From Membranipora membranacea (Eukaryota > Bryozoa > Gymnolaemata > Cheilostomatida > Membraniporidae), in contig OU612067.1 of NCBI GenBank assembly GCA_914767715.1, positions 4,774,001 to 4,838,000 of the forward strand: a stretch of 64,000 nt of DNA. Direction: 5' to 3'. Positions within the stretch are counted from its first letter, which is position 1. Each line of letters begins with the position of its first letter. A program made the translations under genes and the position numbers. Positions 13,301-24,400 of the stretch are shown piece by piece. The notes beneath the pieces are model-generated. The model did no database searches and was not told the DNA's origin. It saw only the letters and a program-made list of their open reading frames with translations.

Positions 13301-16300
13301 TTAAGGTTTGTCATCCATCCCAGTGAGGTCATCATAGGTTGATTATTGTTTTTGCCATGTGTATGTTGTAGTTGTCTTTCCATGACTGTGGATGGGAGAA
13401 AGCAGACAATTCTCTGAAGCAGAGTGTTGCAGCTGTTCCAATAAAATATTGATTGTTAGAACATTTGAGATTTGTAGCCATTTGCTGTGTGCTGTACCCT
13501 GCATGTTAATTGAGTGAGTGTAATTGGTTTTTAGTTGTTCTACCTGTTGGATCTATCTGTTATGACTTGTTTTAACCACTTTGCAACCATTCATGTGTTT
13601 TCTACTTCAGCTCAGCCTATGGCTCCACCAGCCCAAATGCCCGCAGCTTACGGAGGAGGCTCTAGACGTCCCGGTAGTATTAATGACTATGATCCAATTA
13701 CTGGAAACAGTCAGGTTAATTCTCCATACTCAGCTAAAACACAATCTACTACTGTCTACAACTCTCAGGGACAAGGTACGTCAAGGTCATATCAATCACC
13801 TTTTTTTGGTAGACGATCACCTTTTTTGATGGACAGACGTGATTTTATACAGAGTGGTACGTTCCTTGGCATGGAATGAGAATTGAGATTCTGTGGCATA
13901 GATACTATTGTTGTTGGGACAATTCCCTTTTGGTGCATTACAGCAAGGAGTTAAAGTCTTCAACTCCTTGATTACAGCGTAGAGAGATTTTTATATTATG
14001 ATTAACACCATCTGTGGGTTGTGTATTCCTATCGTGTTGCGATTAAGGCAATTGTCTATCTTCTAATAAGGTATATGGGCTATGCTCAATGCTTCCGGGT
14101 TTGTCCTCTCTTTTTCACTAACCTAGATGTGTGGATCAATAATATCAACATGGTGTTCTATTTAGCTTCCATCAGTGGTTAAGAGATTTTTTAACATGCC
14201 CTTCCTTCAGCATGATTTTCTAGGCATTTTTTGTCTTCGCTGGACTTTTTTCACTAATGCTCTGCATGCCTTGGTTTTCACAGCCCCTCAAATGAGACAA
14301 CAGCCAACAAGCCAATACAATCAACCAAGGTCATCGCAAGGTCAAAGGTCATCTCAAGGTCAGCAATATGATCAGCGATCATCTCAGGGACAACAGATGG
14401 CATCGCCTCAATATCCATCACATGCAGGTTACGGGAGCGGTGAGCCTTCACCAAACTCATATCAACCCCCTAACCAGTATAACCCTGCCCCCCAGTCTTA
14501 TCAACCAAATCCTGGGTACAGTCAACCCTCTCAACCGCCATACAGTCAACCACCTCAGCAGTCGTACAATCAACAACCTCAGCAGCAATACAGACCTCAG
14601 TATCAGCCACCAGGTAAAAGCAAAAATCATTCTTATCAAACCGTCCTGACCTCAGTAAATACCCCGGAATATTTCATTTATAGCATGAGTGTTTTTAAGG
14701 TGACAGATATCATGGGGCATGAGGTGTGCATGGTTGTGGTGATGGTTTCATTACCGAATAAAAGAAACAAATCTGCTGGCTTGGTTATGCTAACAAGTGA
14801 CCTGACAATTTATAGGCCTCTCGCCTCTGCAATAGGATCTAACTGGGCTTTTGGACGTAGTCAAGCCCATTAATTTGGGTTAAAGTGCCATTATCAGCTT
14901 GTTAACTTGTGCAACTGTCCACCAATCAACCTCTCCTGAGTTGTTAGCTGTAATCCTTAGGGGTTGAGAATTAAGACAAGAGATTATTGTAGGCCTACAG
15001 CTGATGGTCACCGTGTTAGTTTAGCCTGTCCTCTGCCCTATTTATTACATGGTCAATGAAAAACATGCCATGCAGACTCTCCAAACTGACGAATCATGGT
15101 ATATATATCAGTCGAGTTTGTTGAACTTTCTTCGACGACTATTTCATTGGGAATTCCACTTTTGTTGTATATATTAATTACATTATTGGTGCTGCCCAGA
15201 ATGACAATATTTGAAGAGATAAAAACATAACTTGATTGTGCTCTTTCCATTCCAATTAACGATAATTATGGTGCTTAATTTAGCCGATTTATGTACCAAA
15301 TCTTCTGGTCATCAGCTGGTCAGAGCAGCTGAATAAAGGCCGATGGACAGTTGAACATCTCAATCTAACCTGATAGCTTGTCTGATAATCCCCATTTACC
15401 AGGATTCATGTTTGGGCTGATCGGAATTAAAAAAAGACTCGGAGACTCAACTTCACCAATGCAATATGGCCAACTTGGGAAGGAAGACATATTTTCCTAG
15501 TTGGATATTTTAATGATGAATAACTGGTTCTCTTCCCAGTCATACCCGCTGAATCATTTTTTATGACCAATCTATTTATGAAAAAGGCGCTCTGACAATG
15601 TAATTGAAAAATCCAATTACTGTTTTATATAAATGATGGGACTAAATTCATGTCACTGATATCCGTTGACACTTAGCGTTGGTCTTTGATGTCAACACCG
15701 ATAGGAAATTGGCCTAAAGTGCCTGTAAGCTGACTCAAAACAATGTGAAATTTTCAAATGTGTGAAAAAAAGTCTGACTAAAAAGCAAAGAGTACTACCT
15801 AAGAATAGTCGGAGTGACATGGCACATGCGAAACGGCAGAGTGTTTGAAAATTGAGATTCTAATAGGTGGCATGTAATGGTACACCGACACTATCTAAAA
15901 TGGGCTAACCGAGGCAAAAAATGGTGATGATATATGTATATCTATTTATACATTATAATATACATTTATATCCCAACTCGTCATGTTGGTGTGTTGTTCT
16001 GTTTGGTTCCTATTCTTATCTGTGTACTGTATACTTAGTAAAGGATATCCTTATGTCAATACAAGGATATATCCTGATATAATATCCCTAACTTCATAGT
16101 GTAACCTTCACTTCTGACATCCTGGTTCCTTCTTAGATAAAAATATCTATTTCCATCATACAGCCGCGAAGTTTGTGGTTACAGGGTAGAAAAGTTTAAA
16201 TAAAACTAACTCGTAGAATATTTATGTAATGTTTTGATCGCATATAATTGTGGCGTTTGACAGAAAATTAGCACACCCTTCAATCGTTATGACTAGAATA

Positions 16301-17745
16301 GATATTTATTTGCTGTGTTCATAGTTTTGCGGTATTGATGGAAAAACAAATTTTTCTCTTTGGTGAAGGCCACTGTAGTCCTGCAAGGTCTGTCCATGGC
16401 ACATTCCTCCTATATACATACTAGATGAGTCAATGTTGGCTACAGTTTATATATAATACATTTATTGTCAGCAAAATTCATCATCTGTAATGGTTTTATG
16501 GTATGAATTGAAAGGTTTTGGTGTGACTCAAATTCTCACTAGATGATAATGAGAGTATATACACATTTGTTAGCTAGCTATGAGTTTTGCTATATGATGT
16601 CTGTGCGGACTGGCGATTTTCTCTTCCTGTGAATGCGTTACTCCTCTTGTGCATGTACTGTATGCGTTGCACACACTGTATGATATGTTAGCGTTGGTAC
16701 TTGTTAGTTGTATGTGATATATTTATATTTGAAGGTCCACAGCAGCCAGCCATGAGACCACCACAGCCTCAGGCCCAGACTAGAGCCCCTCCCCCCAGAC
16801 AAGATCCCTACTATGGCAAAGGGGTGAGTAGTTATCACACCACTTACAGTCAACTTGATTTTTGTCTCTTATTTTATTTTGATTAAAAAAATATGTCAAA
16901 TCTTAGCTTGTTTTGACTCAAACTTTGACTCTTGTATTATTTAATTTTGACACATTGACGACCAATCATGATTCATTTCTGAAATAATGTGGCAAAATAA
17001 ATTGAATGAGTTAGCGGTTTTTGGAAGGAAGATATATCATGAAGACAAGAGGAAAAGGGAAGCTGAAAGATAAGAAACTAAACTGATCTTTGAACGCTCA
17101 ATGGAATGTGAAAAAGGTTTTCTTGCATTTTCTTATAAACTTGGGTGTCTACTGTTTTCAAATGACCAGCTATTAAACCAGTTATCCTATTTCACAATAA
17201 TCTTATCTCGCTGTCAAGAGGGACAGTTGATGGTGCTATTATAACCCCATCAACCTATTGCTGCCCATTTATTAGGATTCATTTGTCTCATTATTATGAG
17301 GGCATTTTATTGCAGCTACTCACTTCCTTTTTTTACACACACACACATATGGAACATTACTCTGCAATTATTGTAAAATTTCATAAGCAATTTTTCACTA
17401 AACAATCCACTGACAGGGTCGTATCCTGTAAACAGGTCAATGGTTTGAGGAATCATCATTCAAGCCCTGGACCAAAAATTCCTATCTCAAGGAAATTTGT
17501 GCCTATTCAGCAGGAATGATTTTTTTGTCCTTTTTTCATGCCTCTTTCCCATTTCCTCATTGTAGAAAGTATCAAAGGCAGTGTACGACTATGCGGCAGC
17601 AGACGATGATGAGGTATCATTCGCTGAAGATGACATCATTATCCACTGCGATCCTATTGATGACGGGTGGATGATGGGTACTGTGGAGAGGTCGGGCCAG
17701 CAGGGTATGCTGCCTTCTAACTATGTAGAACATCTCAACTGGTGA
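7351..17745 (+). CDS. LASP1: LASP: LIM, three nebulin repeats, Pro/Gln linker, SH3
   Basis: Twelve exons: 7351-7422, 8165-8259, 9130-9214, 9736-9840, 10672-10705, 11155-11292, 11912-12037, 12958-13095, 13611-13775, 14284-14613, 16735-16823, 17566-17745; 518 aa. Residues 6-57 form a perfect LIM zinc-finger pattern (C6, C9, H27, C30, C33, C36, C54, H57). Residues about 63-172 hold three nebulin-type actin-binding repeats, with [26 protein letters not shown] and [10 protein letters not shown] at their cores. Residues about 175-458 are a low-complexity Pro/Gln/Ser/Tyr linker, and 460-518 an SH3 domain ([15 protein letters not shown] ... DDGWMMGTV ... LPSNYVEHL). LASP proteins bind F-actin and bring SH3 partners to focal adhesions and cell edges. 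Vertebrate LASP1 is about 261 aa, so the linker here is greatly enlarged. Three nebulin repeats match LASP2/LIM-nebulette rather than LASP1, so the symbol names the family only. Exon 9 has an in-frame alternative donor. Confidence 0.93.
13776..13856 (+). other. Candidate alternative extension of LASP exon 9 (27 codons)
   Basis: Two identical donors, GGTACGT, stand 81 bases apart (exon ends 13775 and 13856). The DNA between them is open in the LASP frame and leaves the same phase. It would add 27 residues ([20 protein letters not shown] and on), basic and aromatic, inside the linker. Either donor joins exon 10 correctly. No transcript evidence is available. Confidence 0.45.
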
Positions 17746-20041
17746 GAATGTGTAAGGTCAAGGTCTAATGTGAAAGAGAGATCGAAGTGAGATATGCAGC
17801 AGGTTTTTTTGTATTGAATACGCGAAAAACAGTTTTTGCGGTTTTTTTAGTGTGAGTTATATTTTGCTTTTTTTAGTACCAGATTTTTGGGAGGAAAAGA
17901 ATTTTCCTGTTCTTAAATTTGTTGGCCTGATTGTATTAGAGGTCCCTACATAAGGTATTAATAGAGTAGTTAGGCTAAAATCATGCCTTATATCATTCGT
18001 ACATAGATCAAAATTAGACCTGGCTGCAAAAAGTGTTGTCAAATAATATACAGGGTCCATCTACCTTTCTAAGCCAAGGAAAGTCCTATTGTGATAAAGT
18101 CTTTTTTTTCCATTTTCTGCTATTTACCTTGTTTTGGCCATGCACGTTTATGTAATGACGCCAAAACCCGGCCAAAGTTTTGGCCTTAATTTGAATTTTT
18201 GTAATTTGTAACTGCCCTGCAAGCCCAGACCCACACCCCAATCATATTGACTAAATTGAATGTGCCCCTCCCCCTATTTGTGGAGCTCTATATCAGTAAT
18301 GCTAGTCTTTTAGTGGCCATAAGGTGGATTTGGGCTGCATGAAAGATCTGATCCCATTTTTTTCTTTTTTTTTTGTCGTCCTAGACATTTTTGAATATTT
18401 TTTTTCTAGTTTTTAAAGGACATTAATTATGTTATCCTATCAAATTGTGTATATCTTATCTACCTACTGTCTTATTTTTAAACCGCAAGGTATGGTGGAA
18501 GAATTTTGATGTTTTTTTCAATGCTAACATTTCAATATAATATCTTTAGGTTTGACATGGAAACTTAGATGATAGATTTGCTAACATCAATAAGGTTTAT
18601 ATCAAAATACAAAGCATAAATCTCAAGACCTGAGTTGCATTTCAGATGGCTGTTTTTTCTGGTCTGTTGTGCGCCAAATCTGCGGGGTTAACAGTGGCCG
18701 GGCATTCTTTCAAAGTCTGACGTGCCCCTTGTTACCGCTCGGATCAGGTAGCAGAGTGTTGGTAAGGCTTCCATCACATATGCCGATCATTCTGAATACA
18801 ATGTGGTACGCGGTTATTGCAAATATCCTAGCCTAGTTTAAGCGCGTAAACTGTGACGGGATAACTGGTAGTGGCAATTCATTATCAACCACTTTCCCCA
18901 CCCAAAGCGCTTAAACTAATCCTAGCCTGTCTTGACAAACTTAGATTAGCTGGCCCAGACAGGTTAAACATATCCTTACTTGGTGATGTCATAGTTTATG
19001 TACAGCTCAGTGTATTACACAATTAATTTTGAGTTTGTGCTTTGATATTATATCCTGTCCTCTCATTGCAACTGGCAGAATTTCCTTTCTGCTGCAATAC
19101 TGGTGAACGTATGACGCAAGGAAGGTTTCCATTAGATTTGTTCAGTCAGTGCTAAGTCTGAGCCCCCTGGCATAGTGCTTAGCCTCAGTCGGGTCGTGTG
19201 CATTCTTGTATAAAATCTGGTCTATCATTGTAGTATTTTTTATATTTGTTGTTATGCAATCTGACTTGGGTCTCACGTTACTGATATCAGTGACTATACA
19301 CTTATTGAAGGTGTATAGGCATTGCTGTGAACTTCCTATACACCGTGTAGGCCTGGGGGGCCGTCGGACGAGGGGCAAAAGTCTGGGGGGCTCAGACTAG
19401 TATAGGCCAATTTCCACCACTGAATATTGGTCTAACATGAAATGTACATCAGGATTTGGTATTAGGTGAGCTGTAGGTTTTCTTCACATGGTCCCAACCC
19501 ACAACATATGTCATTTAAATGGTATCAAAGATTCAATATGATCAGGGAGAATTCTCCTTGATTTGATGAAGACCAAAGACGCTTTTATGATTAAAATAAC
19601 CAAGTAGGATAAACCAGCTTTGCATTTTTTGTCCTTGTCGAGGACTAAAATTGAAACTTGGAAATACCCTCGACAATTTACTTCAAAAGTATATCAAGAC
19701 AGTGCTTAAAAACAAAAAATATTTCTAGATAACTGTAAAATTGGACGAAAAAAACAAAGTATGCATAATTGAGTAGCCGTGGACTGTTTTGTTCTACAGA
19801 CATGACAGAATTTGGCATCAGATGCACCAAGTTAGGCTGGTTCAGAAATGAGTGCATTGGTTCAGTTAGTTTCCGAGTCAAGCTAGTTTCTTTCCAACAC
19901 ATTGGCCCTGGATAAAAATACATGATAATATGAGTGTATCATTAGCACCATATATGCAGACAGAAAACTTAAAATTATGGCATCAGTTTGCAATGAGTGT
20001 GACTAGAGCTCATTGGCAGCAATTCTTGAGAGCTCCTGACG
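17746..20041. other. Intergenic: LASP 3' UTR, poly-T tracts, small inverted repeats
   Basis: Contains poly-T runs (18060-18420), an inverted repeat around TAGTTTAAGCGC / GCGCTTAAACTA (about 18830-18925), and a short-TIR candidate at 19152-19400 listed separately. I see no exon with splice signals or a recognisable protein. Confidence 0.4.
19152..19400. mobile_element. Possible 250-bp MITE-like element with short inverted ends
   Basis: Left end CTAAGTCTGAGCCCCC (19152-19167) is nearly the reverse complement of the right end GGGGGGCTCAGACTAG (19385-19400). Inside lies a perfect 10-bp hairpin, GGTGTATAGG ... CCTATACACC (19310-19344). No clear target-site duplication was found, so the element call is tentative. 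Confidence 0.3.
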
Positions 20042-21446
20042 CTACACTCGAGATGTCGAGATTTTCTCATTGCTATCAAAGCTTTCTTCCTCCAAGCTGT
20101 CACCTTCGCTTCCTCTCTTCTTTTTCTCTTGACACCTGCCTATCACCTTCAAAGCCCATAAAATAATGCCTGCCATGGCACAGAAGACCACCAAAGTCAC
20201 CACTATCCTCCACCAGCTGAATTTAGAATCATCGTATGGTACTACTGGTGTTTCAGTAGTGTTTGTGCTGTTTTTCAGCCCACCCACAGTCAAATGCTGA
20301 TGTCCACTATATGCTGTCTTGTCACTATTGCTAGACCCTTTGGTATTGTTGGTCGCTGCATCTGAATTCGTAGATTCTTCCAAGGTTATATGTACTGTGG
20401 TGGCCTGAAAATAAAGAGTCAAGTGATCAAAGATATGTGAAATATTTGCCTATAGAACGGCATAAAAACTTTGGATCTTCAAGACGGTATTTTCACCATG
20501 AACAGATTGATGTTTATATTCTTAACAATCTCTACTGGCTATTAGGATCTTGTACAATTCTACTCTATCGAATCTCTGTCGAGTTTTCACTGTAGAACAT
20601 CGAACATCAATTAAACAACTTCCAATTTTCTTCCACATATGTCACACTCACCTTTGTAGGGATACTGGATGTAGTTGTCAGAGATGTTGCATTTTGTAAG
20701 TCTTCATTGGTCAAGTTTTGAGCAACTGCCAGCCCGGTAAGCTGCAGTAATAGAACTGTTACTAATGAGATCGCAACTCCTACAAGCAGAATGGAACATT
20801 AAATCTGGTGTTACGCAAAAGACCAGACTAACTTGTTTTAACTGCCTTTCATGGTTTTCGCAGTGAAATCAACCATTTGCATCACACAGAGTGTGAATAT
20901 TGTGCAACTGTATGTGCTACATTTCCATCAATCTGGTGATGAGTAATAATTGCGGAGCTCTCCATATGGTATAGCTAGCTATCAAAGTTTTCGCCATACT
21001 GATTCCGAAATACCCAGAGAGCACTGTTGAAAGGAAAACTCATTGGTGAACTAATGATGCAATGACCTCAGTATCTTTCTCGGCTCAATGGGAAAATGGT
21101 GACTATGTGTAAAATTTGGACTGTAAGTAAAACCACTCACTGGCCACGCAAAAACATTTCCTTGCACCCTATCGTACCTTCCCTGTCCTAAGGGAGTATG
21201 ATAACACAATTCCTGGTAAATCTTTCATGTTTGCGACACAAGGTGACAACACTTTGATAATTCATTGACAATGGTACGCTCTGACGACCTTGACAGGTAG
21301 CTGGCAGGTGTCTCTTCGTTAAAAAACCTTCACAGTAATAGTTTTAGTGACAAGTAAATTCATAGGCTGTGAAATAACAAAAAATAGTGAGCATGATGAA
21401 TAGCAAAGTAACAAGACTCAATACCTGAAATTCTTAGTCCCTTCAT
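20042..21446 (-). CDS. Unrecognised small type I membrane glycoprotein
   Basis: Three exons on the minus strand: 21446-21425 (MKGLRIS plus one base), 20779-20652 and 20404-20042; 170 aa. Acceptors and donors are canonical and phases agree. The model begins with a signal peptide (residues 1 to about 27, hydrophobic core VAISLVTVLLLQLTGLAVA). A Ser/Thr/Asn-rich ectodomain follows (about 28-112) with several N-glycosylation sequons (NLT, NAT, NNT, NST, NTT). A single membrane helix comes next (about 118-140, WWRIVVTLVVFCAMAGIILW), then a basic stop-transfer and an acidic Ser-rich cytoplasmic tail (QEKKKRGSEGDSLEEESFDS). This is the shape of a mucin-like surface or adhesion protein, but I recognise no family. 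The first exon is tiny and rests on one ATG with a GTATTG donor, so the start is the weakest part. It lies alone between LASP and a long gene-poor stretch. Confidence 0.75.
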
Positions 21447-24400
21447 CCTTTGGCGTTCTTTCTCTTTGGGAATGCGTTGTTTGTCAAACTCTCTCGTGTT
21501 CAATTCCTCTGTAGTCTAATGGTCTGTTTATGTCACAAAGCTCTACAATGATAAATATTTCTTTCTAGAATGGAAGACAACCTTTCGTGAGAATTAATAC
21601 ACCCTTTGACCAACTGTCCATGTGTTGAATGAGCTGGTTACGTAAGGCTATCTTCTGTTTATGATGTTAATTGATGGTTATATCGATGATGACATTTGGA
21701 GTATGTCACAACATTTTTGAAATGTTGATAAAGTTCATTGCGTCTATCTGCCACTTGATGATCGAGATGTGAGAAGGTCTCAGCTGTAAGATTACCTAAG
21801 TGTAATTGACTTGTGTTTGCCCCACGACAACAACCCTATTACAGCCATTTATGGCGTAATTTGAGGCAATGATTTGGATTTCCGTGATAATCTATCTAAT
21901 TCACCAAACTATATTCCACTTGAACTACCACTTCCTTCTTCAGTGGGTGTTTGACAGTTTGATTCATTTGCTATGAGCAGGAAACAGGAGACGTAGGAAG
22001 AGAGCATGTGTTGGTTATGCTATTTTCACAATGCTATTCGCAAAACTATAAATTTATCTATTACAATGGAAGTGGAGAGGGGGGAGGGTAGGGGGGCTGT
22101 CGCACAACGGCATGAGTTCGGTTGGCTCTGTTTTCTCTGTTTACTCATTTGAATGACAGTGGTGCATTTTCTTGGTGTAGTTCCATTTGTCCTGAATGCT
22201 GAACCCGGGATTGGTAAGAAAATGTGACATTTCTATCGGAGACCCTTAAAATATTGCATTCTCATGTCGTTATTGATAAAAATTGCCTGTTGACTGATGA
22301 AATCATGTATTATTTCCCCTTTTTTAGATTGCTCTAAGATGGTTATAACAAGTAGACTGCAGCTACTAGCAGTTAAAAAAGCTATGCCATCCATCCTGTT
22401 TAACTGTCACCAATGCTTCATTAAACTATATTATCTCTTAAAGCAAGCTTTTTTTCAAATTCATACTATCATTAAGAGATCTTAACATGAAATGGACTGT
22501 GTATTGACTTGACTTTATTTTAATGACGCAACCTTGGAGCAAGAGAAACTCTCCCAAGGTCTCAGGTGTGATCTAATTAATTAGCTGTACCTAGTGGCTA
22601 ACCATGTCCACAATCAGAAGGATAGACTGGTTACAGTTAATCCATTTTAATTCCCTACTTCCTACCAATGAGTCACAACACGTCTAGAGACGAGAGCGTA
22701 GTCCAACTAATCCTACAGGTGCAGAGGGTGCATGATCGATTCCTCGTCATTGCTCCCTGGTAAGATTTTCTTACGCCCATGAACATTTTCTCAATTTATT
22801 CAATTGTAGGATATTTTCAGTTGTGCTACAAATATTGATGACATCAGTACAATGTGATTGAGGACGCTGTTTGTACATGAGATGATGTTCCTTCATGTTT
22901 TCACGCCGTTTGATGAACAAAATTTTAATCATGATATTTTAGGTTTTCTTCAAAGTCATTCACCCTAACAGTCACGCTGATTTATCCCGTTGGCCATTGC
23001 CATTGTGTAAGCTGTTGGCTTTCCTTCCCATAATTCCCATCATATCGGCTTATTACATAGTGCTGCCGTTGTGCTAAGATGATGAATCAAGAAGTTTATC
23101 ACCCGATGGTCAATGCCCGCTAACCCTCTTGTGAATGAATCTGCTGCGAATTATTGATTCCTTTGTCCGGTGACCTGCTGTCTACTGGCCTTCTTCAGAG
23201 GCTGTTCCCCCTCATACAATATGTATGTGCCATTTTCCTTATTGCAAGTGAAGTGATGAAACAAACTTCCCTTCGGCAATCAGCTGGGAATTTGCCATGC
23301 TTGAATCTCTATACAGACTTGAGTAATTTTGTTTGTTTGTAAAGTTGTATAGTATGCTAATTCTATTAATTGTGTAGCAATGTGTGAGTAGCAAAATCAA
23401 AGATACTAAAATACTTGAATCCATTGCCTAAGTTTAGAGACGATGCTAACAAGCTAACAAGTGTCTGAATCATACTGTACTGATATTTATATGGTTCAGC
23501 TCAATCAGTGTTTGTTAGGATAGAATATAGCTGGTTCCCGAGATGGTAGATGATAATCACTGTGCCCCTCTCGATGAAGTCTAATGATATGTAGACATGT
23601 TAACCCCTGCCTGACTATGAATGTTCACAGTTCCCTGACATCAGACTCCAAAGACTTGAGACACGCACTATCTAAGAAAGGCAATCCTGTAACTCGATAC
23701 AACTTATTGATGCATCAGCAAACAGAGAAGTGATGGTTTCTCACATTCACTACAATAGTAATAATTTTAGTCCACAAGAAGTAACTCGATATACTAAGGA
23801 GTACTTGTGTTTCAGAGTGATGTCGGTTTTTGGTGGCATTGGGCCAAAGTAAAACCATGCTGATAACCCTAAGATCAAATTTGATAGAAAGGCAAAGTTA
23901 TATCCATAGAACTATGTTGTATATATATAGGTTTTTATCTGAAACAAATATGACCAGGCTTTAATTGGATATACAGTGGCTGAAACGATAGTTATGAGAT
24001 ATCTCAAAGCTCTCAGTTTTTCGGTCTCGGGGCTAATTACTTTGGCAATTAGAAAATATCCATTACAATATATTACAAACAACTGTTCCCACAAGCCAGT
24101 TATTTTGACCCAATTATTGTTAAGTTGAGAATGCTATACTGCAATGAAAGCAGAATGGAATTGACAGCATATTATCATGTCTCTGGGTTGAAGGAACTGT
24201 TCTTCAGGTTTGAAACACCCTTCTCTATTTTAAAGCCTGAGTCACCACTGCCTATTGGAGTGCAGAAACTGTCTATAAGGACTAAGGCTACTGTATAGAA
24301 TGTCTACTATAAATAACAGACTTGTCACTTGTACTGGTTTCCGCTATGTCATGTGACACTGTCCCTGCCTCGATCTGATGGAGATAATTAGGTATTACAA

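Noticed and set aside
14278-14639. Two minus-strand frames of 60 codons opposite LASP exon 10
   Set aside because: Shadows of the repetitive Pro/Gln coding sequence on the plus strand.
14614-14873. Continuation of the LASP exon 10 frame into the intron
   Set aside because: The composition changes abruptly from Pro/Gln-rich to ordinary, and the CCACCAG|GTAAAAG donor joins exon 11 in phase, so it is intron.
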